DNA from: JBMDXB01 sp048594975
GTDB lineage: Bacteria > Acidobacteriota > Vicinamibacteria > Vicinamibacterales > 2-12-FULL-66-21
Length of the DNA: 37,928 bases
Direction: 5' to 3'
Assembly: GCA_048594975.1 (NCBI GenBank)
Contig: JBMDXQ010000152.1
Coordinates: 1-37,928 of the forward strand
Shown here: one piece after another, positions 1-8,983 of the stretch
How positions within the stretch are numbered: position 1 is the first letter of the stretch
Layout of the letters: each line of letters opens with the position of its first letter
Notes under the pieces: generated by a model
What the model saw: the letters and a program-made list of their open reading frames with translations, nothing else
The model's database searches: none
What the model was told of the DNA's origin: nothing
Translations under genes and position numbers: made by a program

Positions 1-270
1 GAGGGAGCGTGCCAGGGGGTCGTGGACGAGTCCCCCGGACTGGCGCGCGATCCCCAGGCGCGAGCGAGCGGACGCGAGCGAGCCACGCGCGCGGAGCGGG
101 GCGTGGGGCCCCCGCGAGGGAGCGTGCCAGGGGGTCGTGGACGAGTCCCCCGGACTGGCGCGCGATCCCCAGGCGCGAGCGAGCGGACGCGAGCGAGCCA
201 CGCGCGCGGAGCGGGGCGTCGGGGCCCCGCGAGCGAGCGTGTAAGGGGGTCCGGGGGACGAAGTCCCCCG
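1..270. repeat. 115-bp tandem direct repeats
   Basis: A 115-bp unit at 1-115 is repeated almost exactly at 116-230. A third, diverged and truncated copy starts at 231 and runs into the first gene. Each copy begins GAGGGAGCGTGCCAGGGGGT or a close variant and carries a GTCCCCCGG block. The region is open in several frames, but the translation is Arg/Ser/Gly-rich low complexity, so it is read as non-coding. It sits at the window edge, which fits a contig that ended inside a repeat family. Confidence 0.85.
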
Positions 271-271
271 G
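251..271. repeat. Perfect hairpin in the third repeat copy
   Basis: CCGGGGGAC (251-259) and GTCCCCCGG (263-271) form a perfect 9-bp stem around a GAA loop. It ends one base before the proposed GTG start of the next gene, so it could occlude that start in the mRNA. It could equally be just the palindromic core of a REP-like element. There is no T-tract, so it is not a classical terminator. Confidence 0.6.
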
Positions 272-272
272 A

Positions 273-1316
273 GTGGTTAAGATCCACCGCGTGCGGTCCG
301 CCGCTGCCGTCTCACTCGCCCTGGTCCTCTTGGCCGCGTCAGGCGCGCCGGCGCCGCACGCGGCCGACGGCGCCGTGCAGCAGCTGTGGCGCGCGGTCGG
401 CGGCTTCACGCCCGGACAGGTCTCCGCCGTCGAGCGTGGCGAGGCGGTCGCCAGGGTCCTGCGCACCGACCGCCGCGAGATCGCAATCATGGGCGCCGTC
501 CGTATCCGCGGCCGGCGCGAGCGACTGATCGAGCGCTACCGGGACATCTCCAACCTGCAGAAGAGCGAGCTCGTGATGCAGGTGGGCATCTTCGGGCGCC
601 CCCCGCGCGTCGAGGACCTCGCCAGGCTCGCGTTCGAGACCTACGACCTGGAGGCACCGAGAGCGTGCACCGCCGGCAGTTGCGCGGTCCGGCTCTCGGC
701 CGACGAGATGTCGCGCATGCGGTCCACAGTGCAGTGGGACGCTGCGGACGCGCGGCAGCAGTCGGCGGCCGCGTGGCGCGAGATGCTCGGCACGCTGGCG
801 CGGCGGTACGTGGAACAGGGCGACGCGGCGCTGCCGGTGTTCGTCAACAAGGCGGAACCGCTCGCCGTGGCCGCGGAGCTGGAGGTGCTGTACGGCCAGT
901 TCGGCTTCCTCGCCGATCTCGCGCCGGAGTTGCTCCGCTACCTCCGAGGCTTCCCGCGTGCCGCGCTCCCCGGTGCCGAGGACACGCTCTACTGGAGCAG
1001 GACCGACCTCGGGATCCGCCCGGTCGTCGGCGTCACCCATCAGGTCGTCTACGCCGCGGAGCGCGCCCCGGCGTTCATCGCGATGAAGCGCATTTACGCC
1101 GCCCATTATGTGGACGCCGGCCTGGGCGTCACGATGATTACCGATGACGCGACGGGCGGGTTTTACATGACCACCGTGGATCGCGTGCGCACCCGCTCGC
1201 TGACCGGCTTCACCCGCGCGGTCGTTCGCTCCATCGTCCAGGACCGCAGCCGCGACGGCGTCGAGAAACTGTTGAGATCGAGCAAGCGTGGCGTGGAGGC
1301 CGCCTCGGTGCCCTAA
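273..1316 (+). CDS. Secreted protein of unknown function
   Basis: I do not recognise the family. From a GTG at 273 the product is 347 aa and opens with a basic n-region and a hydrophobic stretch (AAVSLALVLLAASGA), a credible Sec signal peptide. The mature part is mixed helical with no transmembrane segment. One Cys pair sits in a CTAGSC motif near residue 133. The frame stays open upstream to position 9, but that part is repeat-derived Arg/Ser/Gly sequence, so the start was placed after the repeats. GTG at 291 is an equally possible start; neither has a clear Shine-Dalgarno. The gene stands alone, about 230 bp before the lipoprotein gene. Confidence 0.6.
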   Translation: MVKIHRVRSAAAVSLALVLLAASGAPAPHAADGAVQQLWRAVGGFTPGQVSAVERGEAVARVLRTDRREIAIMGAVRIRGRRERLIERYRDISNLQKSELVMQVGIFGRPPRVEDLARLAFETYDLEAPRACTAGSCAVRLSADEMSRMRSTVQWDAADARQQSAAAWREMLGTLARRYVEQGDAALPVFVNKAEPLAVAAELEVLYGQFGFLADLAPELLRYLRGFPRAALPGAEDTLYWSRTDLGIRPVVGVTHQVVYAAERAPAFIAMKRIYAAHYVDAGLGVTMITDDATGGFYMTTVDRVRTRSLTGFTRAVVRSIVQDRSRDGVEKLLRSSKRGVEAASVP

Positions 1317-1547
1317 ACTAAGCGGCCGGCGCAAAGCCCCCTCCGTATGTCGGGACGAATCTCGGCGTGGGTGACCTTCGACACACCGGCCGGAGGAACG
1401 GCGTGCCCAACGCGCCGGTCTTCCACATCGACATCGACCTGTGCGGCTCACGCTGTGCATTTTCGGGCGCGGCGTATTCCGGGACGCGGTGCCCTGCTCG
1501 TGAGCGCCTGCGGGTCTCCGAGTGGAGACACGCGAAAGGAGAGGACC

Positions 1548-2129
1548 GTGCGTACGCGTGTGATGATCCTGCTCACGGCCATCGCAGTCGCACCCGCCGC
1601 CTGCGGCGGCGGGGACCAACCATCATCGTCGGCGGCCACGCCGGCCGCCAGCTCCTCCTCGACGCCCTCAGGGGGGCTGGTCAGCCCGGAGAGCATCAAG
1701 GGCTGCGCGGGCTTCACCGCCACGAAGGCGGCGGCAATACTCGGCGTCGCCGCCGGCGAGGTGAGCGACGAGAGCCGCGACCAGGGCGTGCTGCGCTTCT
1801 GCACGTACCGGCTGCGGAACGATCAGTCGAAGGCCGTGTCGTTCACGCTCGGGCGGCGGGAGTCGGTGGCGGAGGCGACCGCTTCGCTGCAGAGCGAGCG
1901 CGAGGCGATGGGCGGGGCGCAGGCGGCTATCGACCGCGTGACCAAGTCGCCATCGAGCACGCCGTCGTCCGAGGACGTTCAGGGGATCGGCGACGAGGCG
2001 TTCTACTCGGCGCTGAACGGCGCGATCATGCTGCGCGTCGGCAACGTCCTCGCCCAGGTGATGTCGCCCTCGGACATGGGCCTGAAGAAACGTGTGGCGG
2101 AGGAGGTCGCGAGGGGGCTGAGGCAGTGA
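1548..2129 (+). CDS. Putative lipoprotein, unknown function
   Basis: This 193-aa protein starts at a GTG preceded by AAAGGAG (1535-1541) at good spacing. The ORF is open further upstream, but that extension reads as low-complexity sequence. Residues 1-17 form a short signal ending in APAAC, a lipobox with Cys at about residue 17, followed by a Ser/Thr/Ala-rich tether. The soluble part has two Cys residues (KGCAGF and RFCTYR) that could form a disulfide, and a helical C-terminus. The pattern resembles DUF3558-like small lipoproteins, but I cannot assign it to a family. It would be anchored to a membrane facing the periplasm. No partner is evident. Confidence 0.65.
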   Translation: MRTRVMILLTAIAVAPAACGGGDQPSSSAATPAASSSSTPSGGLVSPESIKGCAGFTATKAAAILGVAAGEVSDESRDQGVLRFCTYRLRNDQSKAVSFTLGRRESVAEATASLQSEREAMGGAQAAIDRVTKSPSSTPSSEDVQGIGDEAFYSALNGAIMLRVGNVLAQVMSPSDMGLKKRVAEEVARGLRQ

Positions 2130-2194
2130 GCCGCAGCTGACGCGCCCGCGGCATCCCGGCTCGCACGCCCGTCTCGACTCGCAGGCGCGTCCCG

Positions 2195-2210
2195 CCGCAC
2201 ACGTGTGCGG
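2195..2210. promoter_or_regulatory. 16-bp perfect palindrome upstream of the SpoIID-like gene
   Basis: CCGCACACGTGTGCGG is a perfect 16-bp palindrome about 110 bp upstream of the TTG start at 2321. It could be a dimeric-repressor operator or a short hairpin after the lipoprotein gene. A long perfect palindrome is less unexpected in GC-rich DNA, so the role is unproven. Confidence 0.35.
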
Positions 2211-2266
2211 TCGGGGCGCGCGGTCCAGAAAATCGAACACCGTCGAGCTTCGTAGCGGCCGGCCCG

Positions 2267-2276
2267 GCGTAGACTC
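2267..2276 (+). promoter_or_regulatory. Possible -10 region (GCGTAGACTC)
   Basis: TAGACT at 2270-2275 lies 45 bp before the TTG start of the SpoIID-like gene and could be a -10 box. No good -35 is seen. The same 10-mer occurs at 20827-20836, just before the histidine kinase gene. Confidence 0.3.
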
Positions 2277-2320
2277 TTGCCCGCAGCGGGTAAAACCACG
2301 CAATCCTAACGGAGGCTACC

Positions 2321-4228
2321 TTGCGTCCATTCGTCCTCATCCTTTCGACCGTGATCGTGCACGTCCTCGTCATCGCCGCGGGCGCCGCGGCGCAGGAGCC
2401 CGGGCCGCAGCCGCCGGCCCCCGGCCAGACCGAGCAGGAACTGCTGGAGGAAGAACACCTCCGCACCCGCCTTGACAACGGCCAGTCGCACGCGTCGGGT
2501 GCGCGGCCGGAGCTCGGGCCGGTGATCATCGGCAACCCGACAACCGCCATCGTGACGCTGCGCGTCGGGCTTTTCGCGACGACGTTCACGTCGACCGGGA
2601 CCGTCCAGAACGAGTTCGGGACCCTGCACCACACGTTCGTCGAGCTCACCAACACCGACGGCGACGTCAAGGTCGTCGATCGATCGACCGGCAAGGAGAT
2701 CTTCGTCATGACGCCGGGCGTGCTCGCCCGCGTCGAGCACGACGGCTTCGCCTTCCTGGTCTCCAGCAACGGCGTGCTGCTCGGATCGTTCGACGGCCCC
2801 GTGCACTTCCGCCCGACCAGCGAAGCGAATCTGTTCCGCGTCGAGCACATCCGCCGTGTCTTCAGCGGCACGAAGGTGCCGCTCTATCGCGGCGCGATGG
2901 AAGTCGGGCGCGGCTCCACGACGGCGGGGCTGCCGCCGCCGGCGCGCGTCAACCTGTACAACATCGTCGCGGTGGAGGACTACGTGCCCGGCGTCGTCGC
3001 CAACGAGTCAATCGCCAGCTTCTCGCCCGAGGCGCTGAAGGCGCAGGCCGTGGCGGCGCGCGGCTACGCCATCGCCAACATCGGCAACTACATCGGGCGC
3101 GGCTACCCGTTCGACATCGTCGATTCGAGCGCATCGCAGGTCTACCGTGGCGTCATCTCGGAGCACGTGAACGCAGTCCGCGCGGCGACGGAGACGCTCG
3201 GACTGGTCGCCTCGTCGAACGGCCGGATCATCTCGGCCATGTACTCGTCGTCGTTCGGCGGACACAGCGAGGACAACGACTGGATCAGCTTCACCCTCAA
3301 CCGGACGACGGGCGGCGCGCCGCTCTCCTACCAACGCGGGATCTACGACGGCGTGGAGCCGGCGCCGGACCTGTCATCGGAGGCGGGCATCGACACGTTC
3401 TGGCGGTTCAACCCGCCGGCGTCGCTCATCTACGACGAGTGCACGTGGACCGGGAACACCTTCTCGCGCTGGCAGTTCACCCTGCCGGCGGGGATCATCA
3501 AGAGCCGGATGACCAACGGCAATTCGGTCGCCGTCACGCCCGGCGCCACGCGCGACGGCAACATCACCGATATCGCGATCATCCAGCGCGGCGCCGCGTC
3601 GAAGCGGGCGGTGGTGGTGCAGGTCACGTTCACGACCGGCACCTACGAGATTCGCGGATGGGAAGGGCTGCGGCAGGTGATCGGCCGCACCGCGCCGAGC
3701 GGCGTCCAGCCACCGCGGGCCTGCGGGACGAGCCGCCTCCCGGCCAACTTCGTGCTGAACAACCCCAGCCTGCTGGACGTGACGAAGAACGCGGATGGCA
3801 CGGTCAGCCAGGCGACGGTGTTCGGCGGCGGCTGGGGCCACAACATCGGCATGAGCCAGTACGGCGCGCACGGCCGCGGCAAGTTCGGCCAGACCTTCAT
3901 CGCGATCCTGAAGGCCTACTTCACCGGCGTGGACATCGGCTCGCACCCGATCGACATCGGGCGCGAGCCGGGCACCGGCCCGCCCACCTTGAAGCAGGAC
4001 TTCTTCGCGCCAAATGCGCGCGGCACGCTGGAGATCCGCGCGACCGGCATGGAGGGCCTGCGCGTGCACATCAACGAACTCTACGATCTGTCGTTCGACG
4101 AGGCGGCGCTCGCGGCGGACGTCGTGCGCGTCGACATCTCGCCGTACCTCGTCGTGGGCGTCAACCGCATCCAGTACAACCCGGTCGGGAGGACGGGCAC
4201 GGCGACGGTGGCGGTCATCGTCGAGTGA
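2321..4228 (+). CDS. SpoIID/LytB domain protein, exported
   Basis: This 635-aa protein starts at TTG 2321 with GGAGG at 2311-2315. A signal peptide (residues 1-25, ending GAAAQ) is followed by a Pro/Glu-rich segment and a beta-rich region. The SpoIID domain starts near residue 205. Its hallmark VAVEDYVPGVVANE lies near 214-227, a QAVAARGYA helix follows, and the C-terminal signature GHNIGMSQYG is at 506-515. In the family, SpoIID is a peptidoglycan lytic transglycosylase acting on denuded glycan, and LytB is an amidase enhancer. In a non-sporulating Gram-negative a cell-wall remodelling role is likely. The last 90 residues form a separate beta-domain ending near the stop. It stands alone and converges on the M28 gene. 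Confidence 0.85.
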   Translation: MRPFVLILSTVIVHVLVIAAGAAAQEPGPQPPAPGQTEQELLEEEHLRTRLDNGQSHASGARPELGPVIIGNPTTAIVTLRVGLFATTFTSTGTVQNEFGTLHHTFVELTNTDGDVKVVDRSTGKEIFVMTPGVLARVEHDGFAFLVSSNGVLLGSFDGPVHFRPTSEANLFRVEHIRRVFSGTKVPLYRGAMEVGRGSTTAGLPPPARVNLYNIVAVEDYVPGVVANESIASFSPEALKAQAVAARGYAIANIGNYIGRGYPFDIVDSSASQVYRGVISEHVNAVRAATETLGLVASSNGRIISAMYSSSFGGHSEDNDWISFTLNRTTGGAPLSYQRGIYDGVEPAPDLSSEAGIDTFWRFNPPASLIYDECTWTGNTFSRWQFTLPAGIIKSRMTNGNSVAVTPGATRDGNITDIAIIQRGAASKRAVVVQVTFTTGTYEIRGWEGLRQVIGRTAPSGVQPPRACGTSRLPANFVLNNPSLLDVTKNADGTVSQATVFGGGWGHNIGMSQYGAHGRGKFGQTFIAILKAYFTGVDIGSHPIDIGREPGTGPPTLKQDFFAPNARGTLEIRATGMEGLRVHINELYDLSFDEAALAADVVRVDISPYLVVGVNRIQYNPVGRTGTATVAVIVE

Positions 4229-4318
4229 AGAAGTGCTCTCAGGTTATCCTCGCGGCCTTCGAGCCTTCGTTTCTTTGAAAACGCGACGCGCGGCGGGTGT
4301 CACGGCGGGAAGAGCGCG

Positions 4319-6235
4319 TCAGAACTCCTTGATCCGGATGTTGCGGAACTCGACCCGGGTGCCGTGGCCGAGCAGGCCGATGTGGCCCTTCGCGTTCACG
4401 AGCCCCGGGTGCTTCTTCGACACCGCTTCGTCCGTGATGTCGTCCAGGTCGGCGTCGACGATCGTCGTGCCGTTGAGGATCACGGTGATGCGCCGGCCGC
4501 GGGCGATGATCTCCTCCGAGTTCCATTCGCCCACCGGCTTCTGGAAGCCGCGCTTCGCCGGCACGACGTCGTAGATCGAGCCGTGGTACTGCGCCGGCCG
4601 CAGGTTGCGATACTGCGAGCCTGAGTCGTCGAGCACCTGGATCTCGATGCCGGCGTAGGCGGCGTCGCCGTCGAGGGGCGCGCGGAGGCCGATGCCGTTG
4701 TTGGCGTTCTCGGTCAGCCTGAACTCGAAGCGCAGCGCGAAGTCCGCGTACTCCTGCTCCGTATACAGGCTGCCGCCGTCCTCCTTGGTCGCGACCAGGA
4801 TGCCGTTCTCGACCTGGTAGCCGCGGCCGGTCCTGTTCTCGCCGCCGCCGCGCCTGCCGTAGACCCAGCCGGACAGGTCCTTTCCGTTGAACAGCGCCGT
4901 GAACTCCCCGTCGTCCGGCTTCACGCCTGCCACGTTCGCTCCCTTCAGCTTCGCGCCCGCGAGCTGCGCCACGGCGGCGAGCGTCGTCTGGGCGGCGTTC
5001 AACCCCAACCGAAAATCGCGATCGGTGAAGGTCGCGAAGACATCGGTCGGCTGGTGCCAGTGCGGATCCCAGCCGAAGCCGATGTGATCCCGCCGCTCGT
5101 TCTCGCGCAGGCTGACCGCCGCGATGATGTCCTGGAAGGGGACCGAGTCGGTGCTCTGCATGTGAGTGCCGACGGTGGCGGGGTGGTCTGTCGCGTAGCG
5201 CTCGTTCGCGTTCTTGAGGAACCAGGCGAGCTTCTGCGAGTCGGCGGCCATCTTCGAGTTCTCCTGGAACTCGATGTTGACGTCCACCTCCGGCCGCTGC
5301 TCCGCCGGCACCGACCCGTCCGGCCGCGGCATGCCGTGATCGAAGAGCATCATGTCGTGCTGGATCATGCCAAGCCACTTCGGCTCGGGGAACATCCCCG
5401 ACCCGGGCGGATCTTCCTTTCCCTGGAGCGATTGCCGCTGCTCGACGTACGCGCGCGCGCCCTTCAGGCCGCCTTCCTCACCGTTCCACAGCGCGAACCG
5501 TATGGAGACGTCGGTGGTGACGTCGGGGCTGCTGAAGATGCGCGCGAGCTCCATCACGATCGCCGTCCCGGATCCGTCGTCGTTCGCCGCCTGCCCGTAG
5601 CCGATGCCGTCCATGTGCGCGCCGACGATGTACATCTCGCCGGGGCGGGTGGCGCCGCGCCTGGTGCAGTACACGAGATCGACGTTGCCGGGAATGACCG
5701 GACCTTCGTTGAGCGCCCGCAGCGCGGCGTCCGGCTGGCGGGACGGGTCGTTGTTCACGCCCGTCCGCGCGCCGTAACCCTTGCCGCCGGCACCGCGGCG
5801 CACCGGGTCGTCAGGCGTCCCGGCGGGCGTGCGCTGCGGCTGCGTGCCTCGACCCGCGCCGCGGCCCCGCCCGCGCCCGCCCTGCGTGCCCGGTCTCGGA
5901 CGGTCTGGATCGTAGGAGAGCCGCGCCGTTGCGCAACCGTAGCTCTTCAGCTGCGCCTCGATCCAGTCGACCGCCTTGCGGTTGCGCTCGGTGCCTTCGC
6001 GGCGATCGCCGAACTGCGTCAGCCCGGTGATCGTGGCCTTGTACTTCTCGAGATCCAGTCTGCGCACGAGCGCCCGAACGTCGTCCTGAGCATCGACCGT
6101 CTCACCGACGACCACCGGGCGCGGCCCGGCGGGTCCTGGCGCGGTCGGTTTCGTCGGGGAAAGTTGTGCTCCGACGATCGCGATCGAGCCGGCAGCGAAC
6201 GCGGCGGTGAGGAACCTGGCGGGAATGAACCGCAT
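4319..6235 (-). CDS. M28 metallopeptidase fused to a DUF1080 (3-keto-disaccharide hydrolase) domain
   Basis: The product is 638 aa, with a signal peptide at 1-23 and GGAGG just upstream of the ATG. The M28 Zn-peptidase domain covers about 45-430 and its metal/catalytic residues look complete: His207 in GAHMDG, Asp219 in NDDGSG, Glu253-Glu254 in WNGEEGG, Asp294 in QHDMM and His394 in HWHQPTD. A Gly/Arg-rich insert lies at 115-150. Residues 436-638 are a DUF1080 concanavalin-like domain (FTALFNGKDLSGWVYG at its start, GHIGLLGHGTRVEFRNI near its end). Known M28 enzymes are aminopeptidases or glutamate carboxypeptidases; DUF1080 proteins hydrolyse or bind 3-keto-glycosides. The fusion suggests an exported enzyme for glycosylated or wall-bound peptide material. 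It is divergent from the GH95 gene across only 31 bp. Confidence 0.88.
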   Translation of the reverse strand: MRFIPARFLTAAFAAGSIAIVGAQLSPTKPTAPGPAGPRPVVVGETVDAQDDVRALVRRLDLEKYKATITGLTQFGDRREGTERNRKAVDWIEAQLKSYGCATARLSYDPDRPRPGTQGGRGRGRGAGRGTQPQRTPAGTPDDPVRRGAGGKGYGARTGVNNDPSRQPDAALRALNEGPVIPGNVDLVYCTRRGATRPGEMYIVGAHMDGIGYGQAANDDGSGTAIVMELARIFSSPDVTTDVSIRFALWNGEEGGLKGARAYVEQRQSLQGKEDPPGSGMFPEPKWLGMIQHDMMLFDHGMPRPDGSVPAEQRPEVDVNIEFQENSKMAADSQKLAWFLKNANERYATDHPATVGTHMQSTDSVPFQDIIAAVSLRENERRDHIGFGWDPHWHQPTDVFATFTDRDFRLGLNAAQTTLAAVAQLAGAKLKGANVAGVKPDDGEFTALFNGKDLSGWVYGRRGGGENRTGRGYQVENGILVATKEDGGSLYTEQEYADFALRFEFRLTENANNGIGLRAPLDGDAAYAGIEIQVLDDSGSQYRNLRPAQYHGSIYDVVPAKRGFQKPVGEWNSEEIIARGRRITVILNGTTIVDADLDDITDEAVSKKHPGLVNAKGHIGLLGHGTRVEFRNIRIKEF

Positions 6236-6266
6236 GAATGCCCTCCGGAACTGCGAAGTTTAGCGC

Positions 6267-8789
6267 ATGTGTGGCAGCGTGATAGAAAGGGCCGTGCGCC
6301 GCCGGCTCTTCCTGCAACATCTTCTCGCCGCCGGCGCCGCTCTGCGCGCCCGCGCTGTGCTCGCGCAGCCGCAGGGTCCGTCCGGATCATCGGCATCAGC
6401 GGTTCTGTGGTACCGGCGGCCTGCTTCACGCTGGGTGGAAGCGCTGCCGGTCGGCAACGGCCGGCTCGGGGCGATGGTCTTCGGCGGCATCGGCGTCGAG
6501 CGGTTGCAGCTCAACGAGGACACGCTCTGGTCCGGCGGTCCGAAGGACTGGGACAACCCGAAGGCCGGAGAGGTCATCCCGGAGATTCGCCGCCTGATCG
6601 CGGCGGCCGACTATGTCGCTGCCGATGAATTGACGAAGCAGGCGTTCGGGCCGTACACGCAGTCCTACCTGCCGCTCGGCGACCTGTACGTCAGGTTCGA
6701 TCACGGAGACGTGGCCGGCGGCTACCGCCGCGAGCTCGACCTGGCGGGTGCGATCGCCTCAGTGCGCTACCGGATCGGCGGCATCGGCTACGTCCGCGAG
6801 ATCCTCGCCTCGTATCCCGATCGGATCATCGCGGTGCGGCTGGCCACCGACCGGCCCGGCGCCCTCGCCTTCAGCGCGCGGTTCTCGTCGCCGCTGCGCC
6901 ACCGCACGGCGGCACCCGCGTCGGCGTTCGCGATGAGCGGCACCGCACCCTCACACGTCGACCCGAGCTACTACGACCGCGACGAGCCGGTGCGTTATGG
7001 GCCCGGCGCCATGCGCTTCGCGGCCCATCTGGAAGTGGCGACCGACGGAACTCGCCGCGTCGATCACGACGGCCTGCACGTGGCGGGCGCCACTGAGGCC
7101 GTCTTGCTGATCGCCGCCGCCACGACGTTCCGCGGCTTCGACCGCCCGGCCGACCACGCGGATCGCGATCCGGGGCGCGAGGCGGCGGAGACCGTCGCGA
7201 ACGCGCGCGGACGAACGTGGGTCGCGCTGCGCAACGCGCACAGCAGCGACCATCGCCCGTTGTTTGATCGGGTTCGCTTCGAACTGGAGCCGGCGTCGCC
7301 GGAAAAGGATCGTCCCACGGACGAGCGGATCGCCGCGTCCGGCGCACAGGACCGGCGGCTGGTCCAGCTGCTGTTCGATTACGGCCGCTACCTCCTGATC
7401 GCCAGCAGCCGCCCGGGCACCCAGCCGGCAAACCTGCAGGGGATATGGAACGAGCACGTACGCGCGCCGTGGAGCTCGAACTGGACGCTCAACATCAACG
7501 CCGAAATGAACTACTGGCCGGCGGAGACCGCCAGCCTGCCCGAGCTGCACGAGCCCATGCTCCGGATGGCCTCCGAACTCGCGGTCACCGGCGGCCGGAC
7601 CGCCTCGACCAACTACGCGGCGCGCGGCTGGACGGCGCACCACAACACCGACATCTGGCGCCAGTCCGCGCCGGTCGGCGACTACGGGCAGGGCGACCCG
7701 GTCTGGGCGTTCTGGCCGCTGGCTGGCGCGTGGCTCTCGCAGCACCTGTGGGAGCACTACGCATTCGGCGGCAACCTCGAGTACCTGCGCACGCGCGCGT
7801 ACCCGGTCATGAAGGCCGCCGCCGAGTTCTGCCTCGACTGGCTGATCGAGGACGGCGAGGGACGGCTGACGACCTCCCCGTCCACGTCGCCCGAGAACAA
7901 GTTCGTGCTGCCCGACGGACGGCGCGCCGCCGTGAGCGCCGGCGCGGCCATGGATCTGGCGCTGGCGTGGGACCTCTTCACCAACGTCATCGACGCCTCG
8001 CGGGCACTGAACATCGACGACGCCTTCCGCGCCGACGCGGACCGCGCGCGCGGCCGGCTCGCGCCGTACCGTGTCGGGCCGGACGGCACGCTGCAGGAGT
8101 GGTCGCACGGCCTGCCGCCCGCCGAACCCAGGCACCGCCACTTCTCGCACCTGTTCGGGCTCTTTCCCGGGCGGCAGCTCCTCGCCGGCACTCCGCTGTT
8201 CGACGCGGCGCGGCGCGCGCTCGATGCCCGCGGCGACGAGGGCACCGGCTGGAGCCTGGCCTGGAAGGTCTGCGCGTGGGCGCGGCTGCACGACGGCGAT
8301 CGCGCGCATCGGCTGCTCTCCACCATGCTGCGACTCGTGGACCCGTCGGCGCAGGGTCAGGGCGGCGGCGTCTATGCCAACCTGTTCGACGCGCACCCGC
8401 CGTTCCAGATCGACGGCAACTTCGGCGTGACGGCGGGAATCGCCGAGATGCTCGTGCAGAGCCATGCCGGCGATCTGCACCTGCTGCCCGCGCTGCCGTC
8501 GGCGTGGCCGACGGGATCGGTACGCGGCCTTCGCGCGCGCGGCGGCTTCGAAGTGGACGTCGAGTGGACGGCGCGGAGGCTGACGACGGCGTCGATCCGG
8601 TCGCGTCTGGGCGGCGTGTGCCGCGTACGCGGCGCGACGCCCGTCACGATCGGCGGCGCCGCCGCGCGCGAGCCCCGTGTCCCCAACCCGAACCCGTTCT
8701 ATCGCGTGCACGCGGACGTGGACTCGCCGGGGACAGCCATCGAATTCGATACGGCGCCGGGGCAGGTCATCGGCATCCGCGCACTTTGA
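6267..8789 (+). CDS. Glycoside hydrolase family 95 (alpha-L-fucosidase type)
   Basis: The product is 840 aa, near the usual GH95 length. A twin-Arg-like leader (VRRRLFLQHLLAAGAAL) suggests export. The N-terminal beta-domain has WVEALPVGNGRLGAMVFGG and QLNEDTLWSGGP, typical GH95 signatures. In the (alpha/alpha)6 barrel, the residues matching the characterised Bifidobacterium fucosidase are present: Asn409 and Asn411 in NINAEMNYW, Glu543 in TSPENKF and Asp716 in IDGNFG. Inverting hydrolysis of terminal alpha-1,2-L-fucose, or of L-galactose in plant polymers, is expected; substrate is inferred from family only. GTG at 6294, right before the RRR, is an alternative start. It neighbours two other hydrolase genes, suggesting a polysaccharide-foraging locus. 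Confidence 0.9.
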   Translation: MCGSVIERAVRRRLFLQHLLAAGAALRARAVLAQPQGPSGSSASAVLWYRRPASRWVEALPVGNGRLGAMVFGGIGVERLQLNEDTLWSGGPKDWDNPKAGEVIPEIRRLIAAADYVAADELTKQAFGPYTQSYLPLGDLYVRFDHGDVAGGYRRELDLAGAIASVRYRIGGIGYVREILASYPDRIIAVRLATDRPGALAFSARFSSPLRHRTAAPASAFAMSGTAPSHVDPSYYDRDEPVRYGPGAMRFAAHLEVATDGTRRVDHDGLHVAGATEAVLLIAAATTFRGFDRPADHADRDPGREAAETVANARGRTWVALRNAHSSDHRPLFDRVRFELEPASPEKDRPTDERIAASGAQDRRLVQLLFDYGRYLLIASSRPGTQPANLQGIWNEHVRAPWSSNWTLNINAEMNYWPAETASLPELHEPMLRMASELAVTGGRTASTNYAARGWTAHHNTDIWRQSAPVGDYGQGDPVWAFWPLAGAWLSQHLWEHYAFGGNLEYLRTRAYPVMKAAAEFCLDWLIEDGEGRLTTSPSTSPENKFVLPDGRRAAVSAGAAMDLALAWDLFTNVIDASRALNIDDAFRADADRARGRLAPYRVGPDGTLQEWSHGLPPAEPRHRHFSHLFGLFPGRQLLAGTPLFDAARRALDARGDEGTGWSLAWKVCAWARLHDGDRAHRLLSTMLRLVDPSAQGQGGGVYANLFDAHPPFQIDGNFGVTAGIAEMLVQSHAGDLHLLPALPSAWPTGSVRGLRARGGFEVDVEWTARRLTTASIRSRLGGVCRVRGATPVTIGGAAAREPRVPNPNPFYRVHADVDSPGTAIEFDTAPGQVIGIRAL

Positions 8790-8983
8790 TCGCGGAGGGC
8801 ACGAAGGGGCACAGACTCGCGGAGGCTGCCGGGTCGATCGAATAGACAGTGCGGGCGCGCCGCGCCAGCGCAGCGTGGATCGAGCGCCCGCTGGGAATCA
8901 GAAGGCGCGAACTACCTGGATCTCTTCGCGTGTCTCTGAATCTCAGCGACCCCTGCGATCTGAGTTCACGTCCGCGCAAACCG
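8790..8983. other. Convergent intergenic region, no gene seen
   Basis: This 194-bp gap separates two convergent glycosidase genes. It holds fragments such as GGGCACGAAGGGGCAC and CGCGTGTCTCTGAATCTC that read like degenerate intergenic repeat text. No T-rich terminator, tRNA or credible ORF was seen. Confidence 0.5.

Noticed and set aside
9..272. N-terminal extension of the first protein through the repeats
   Set aside because: The sequence is tandem-repeat-derived low complexity; a signal peptide begins only after it.
5054..6628. 524-aa + strand ORF opposite the M28-DUF1080 gene
   Set aside because: Antisense shadow: Arg/Val/Leu-rich, no motif, while the - strand frame has intact peptidase and DUF1080 signatures.
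6951..8711. 586-aa - strand ORF opposite GH95
   Set aside because: Antisense shadow of a gene with clear catalytic motifs.
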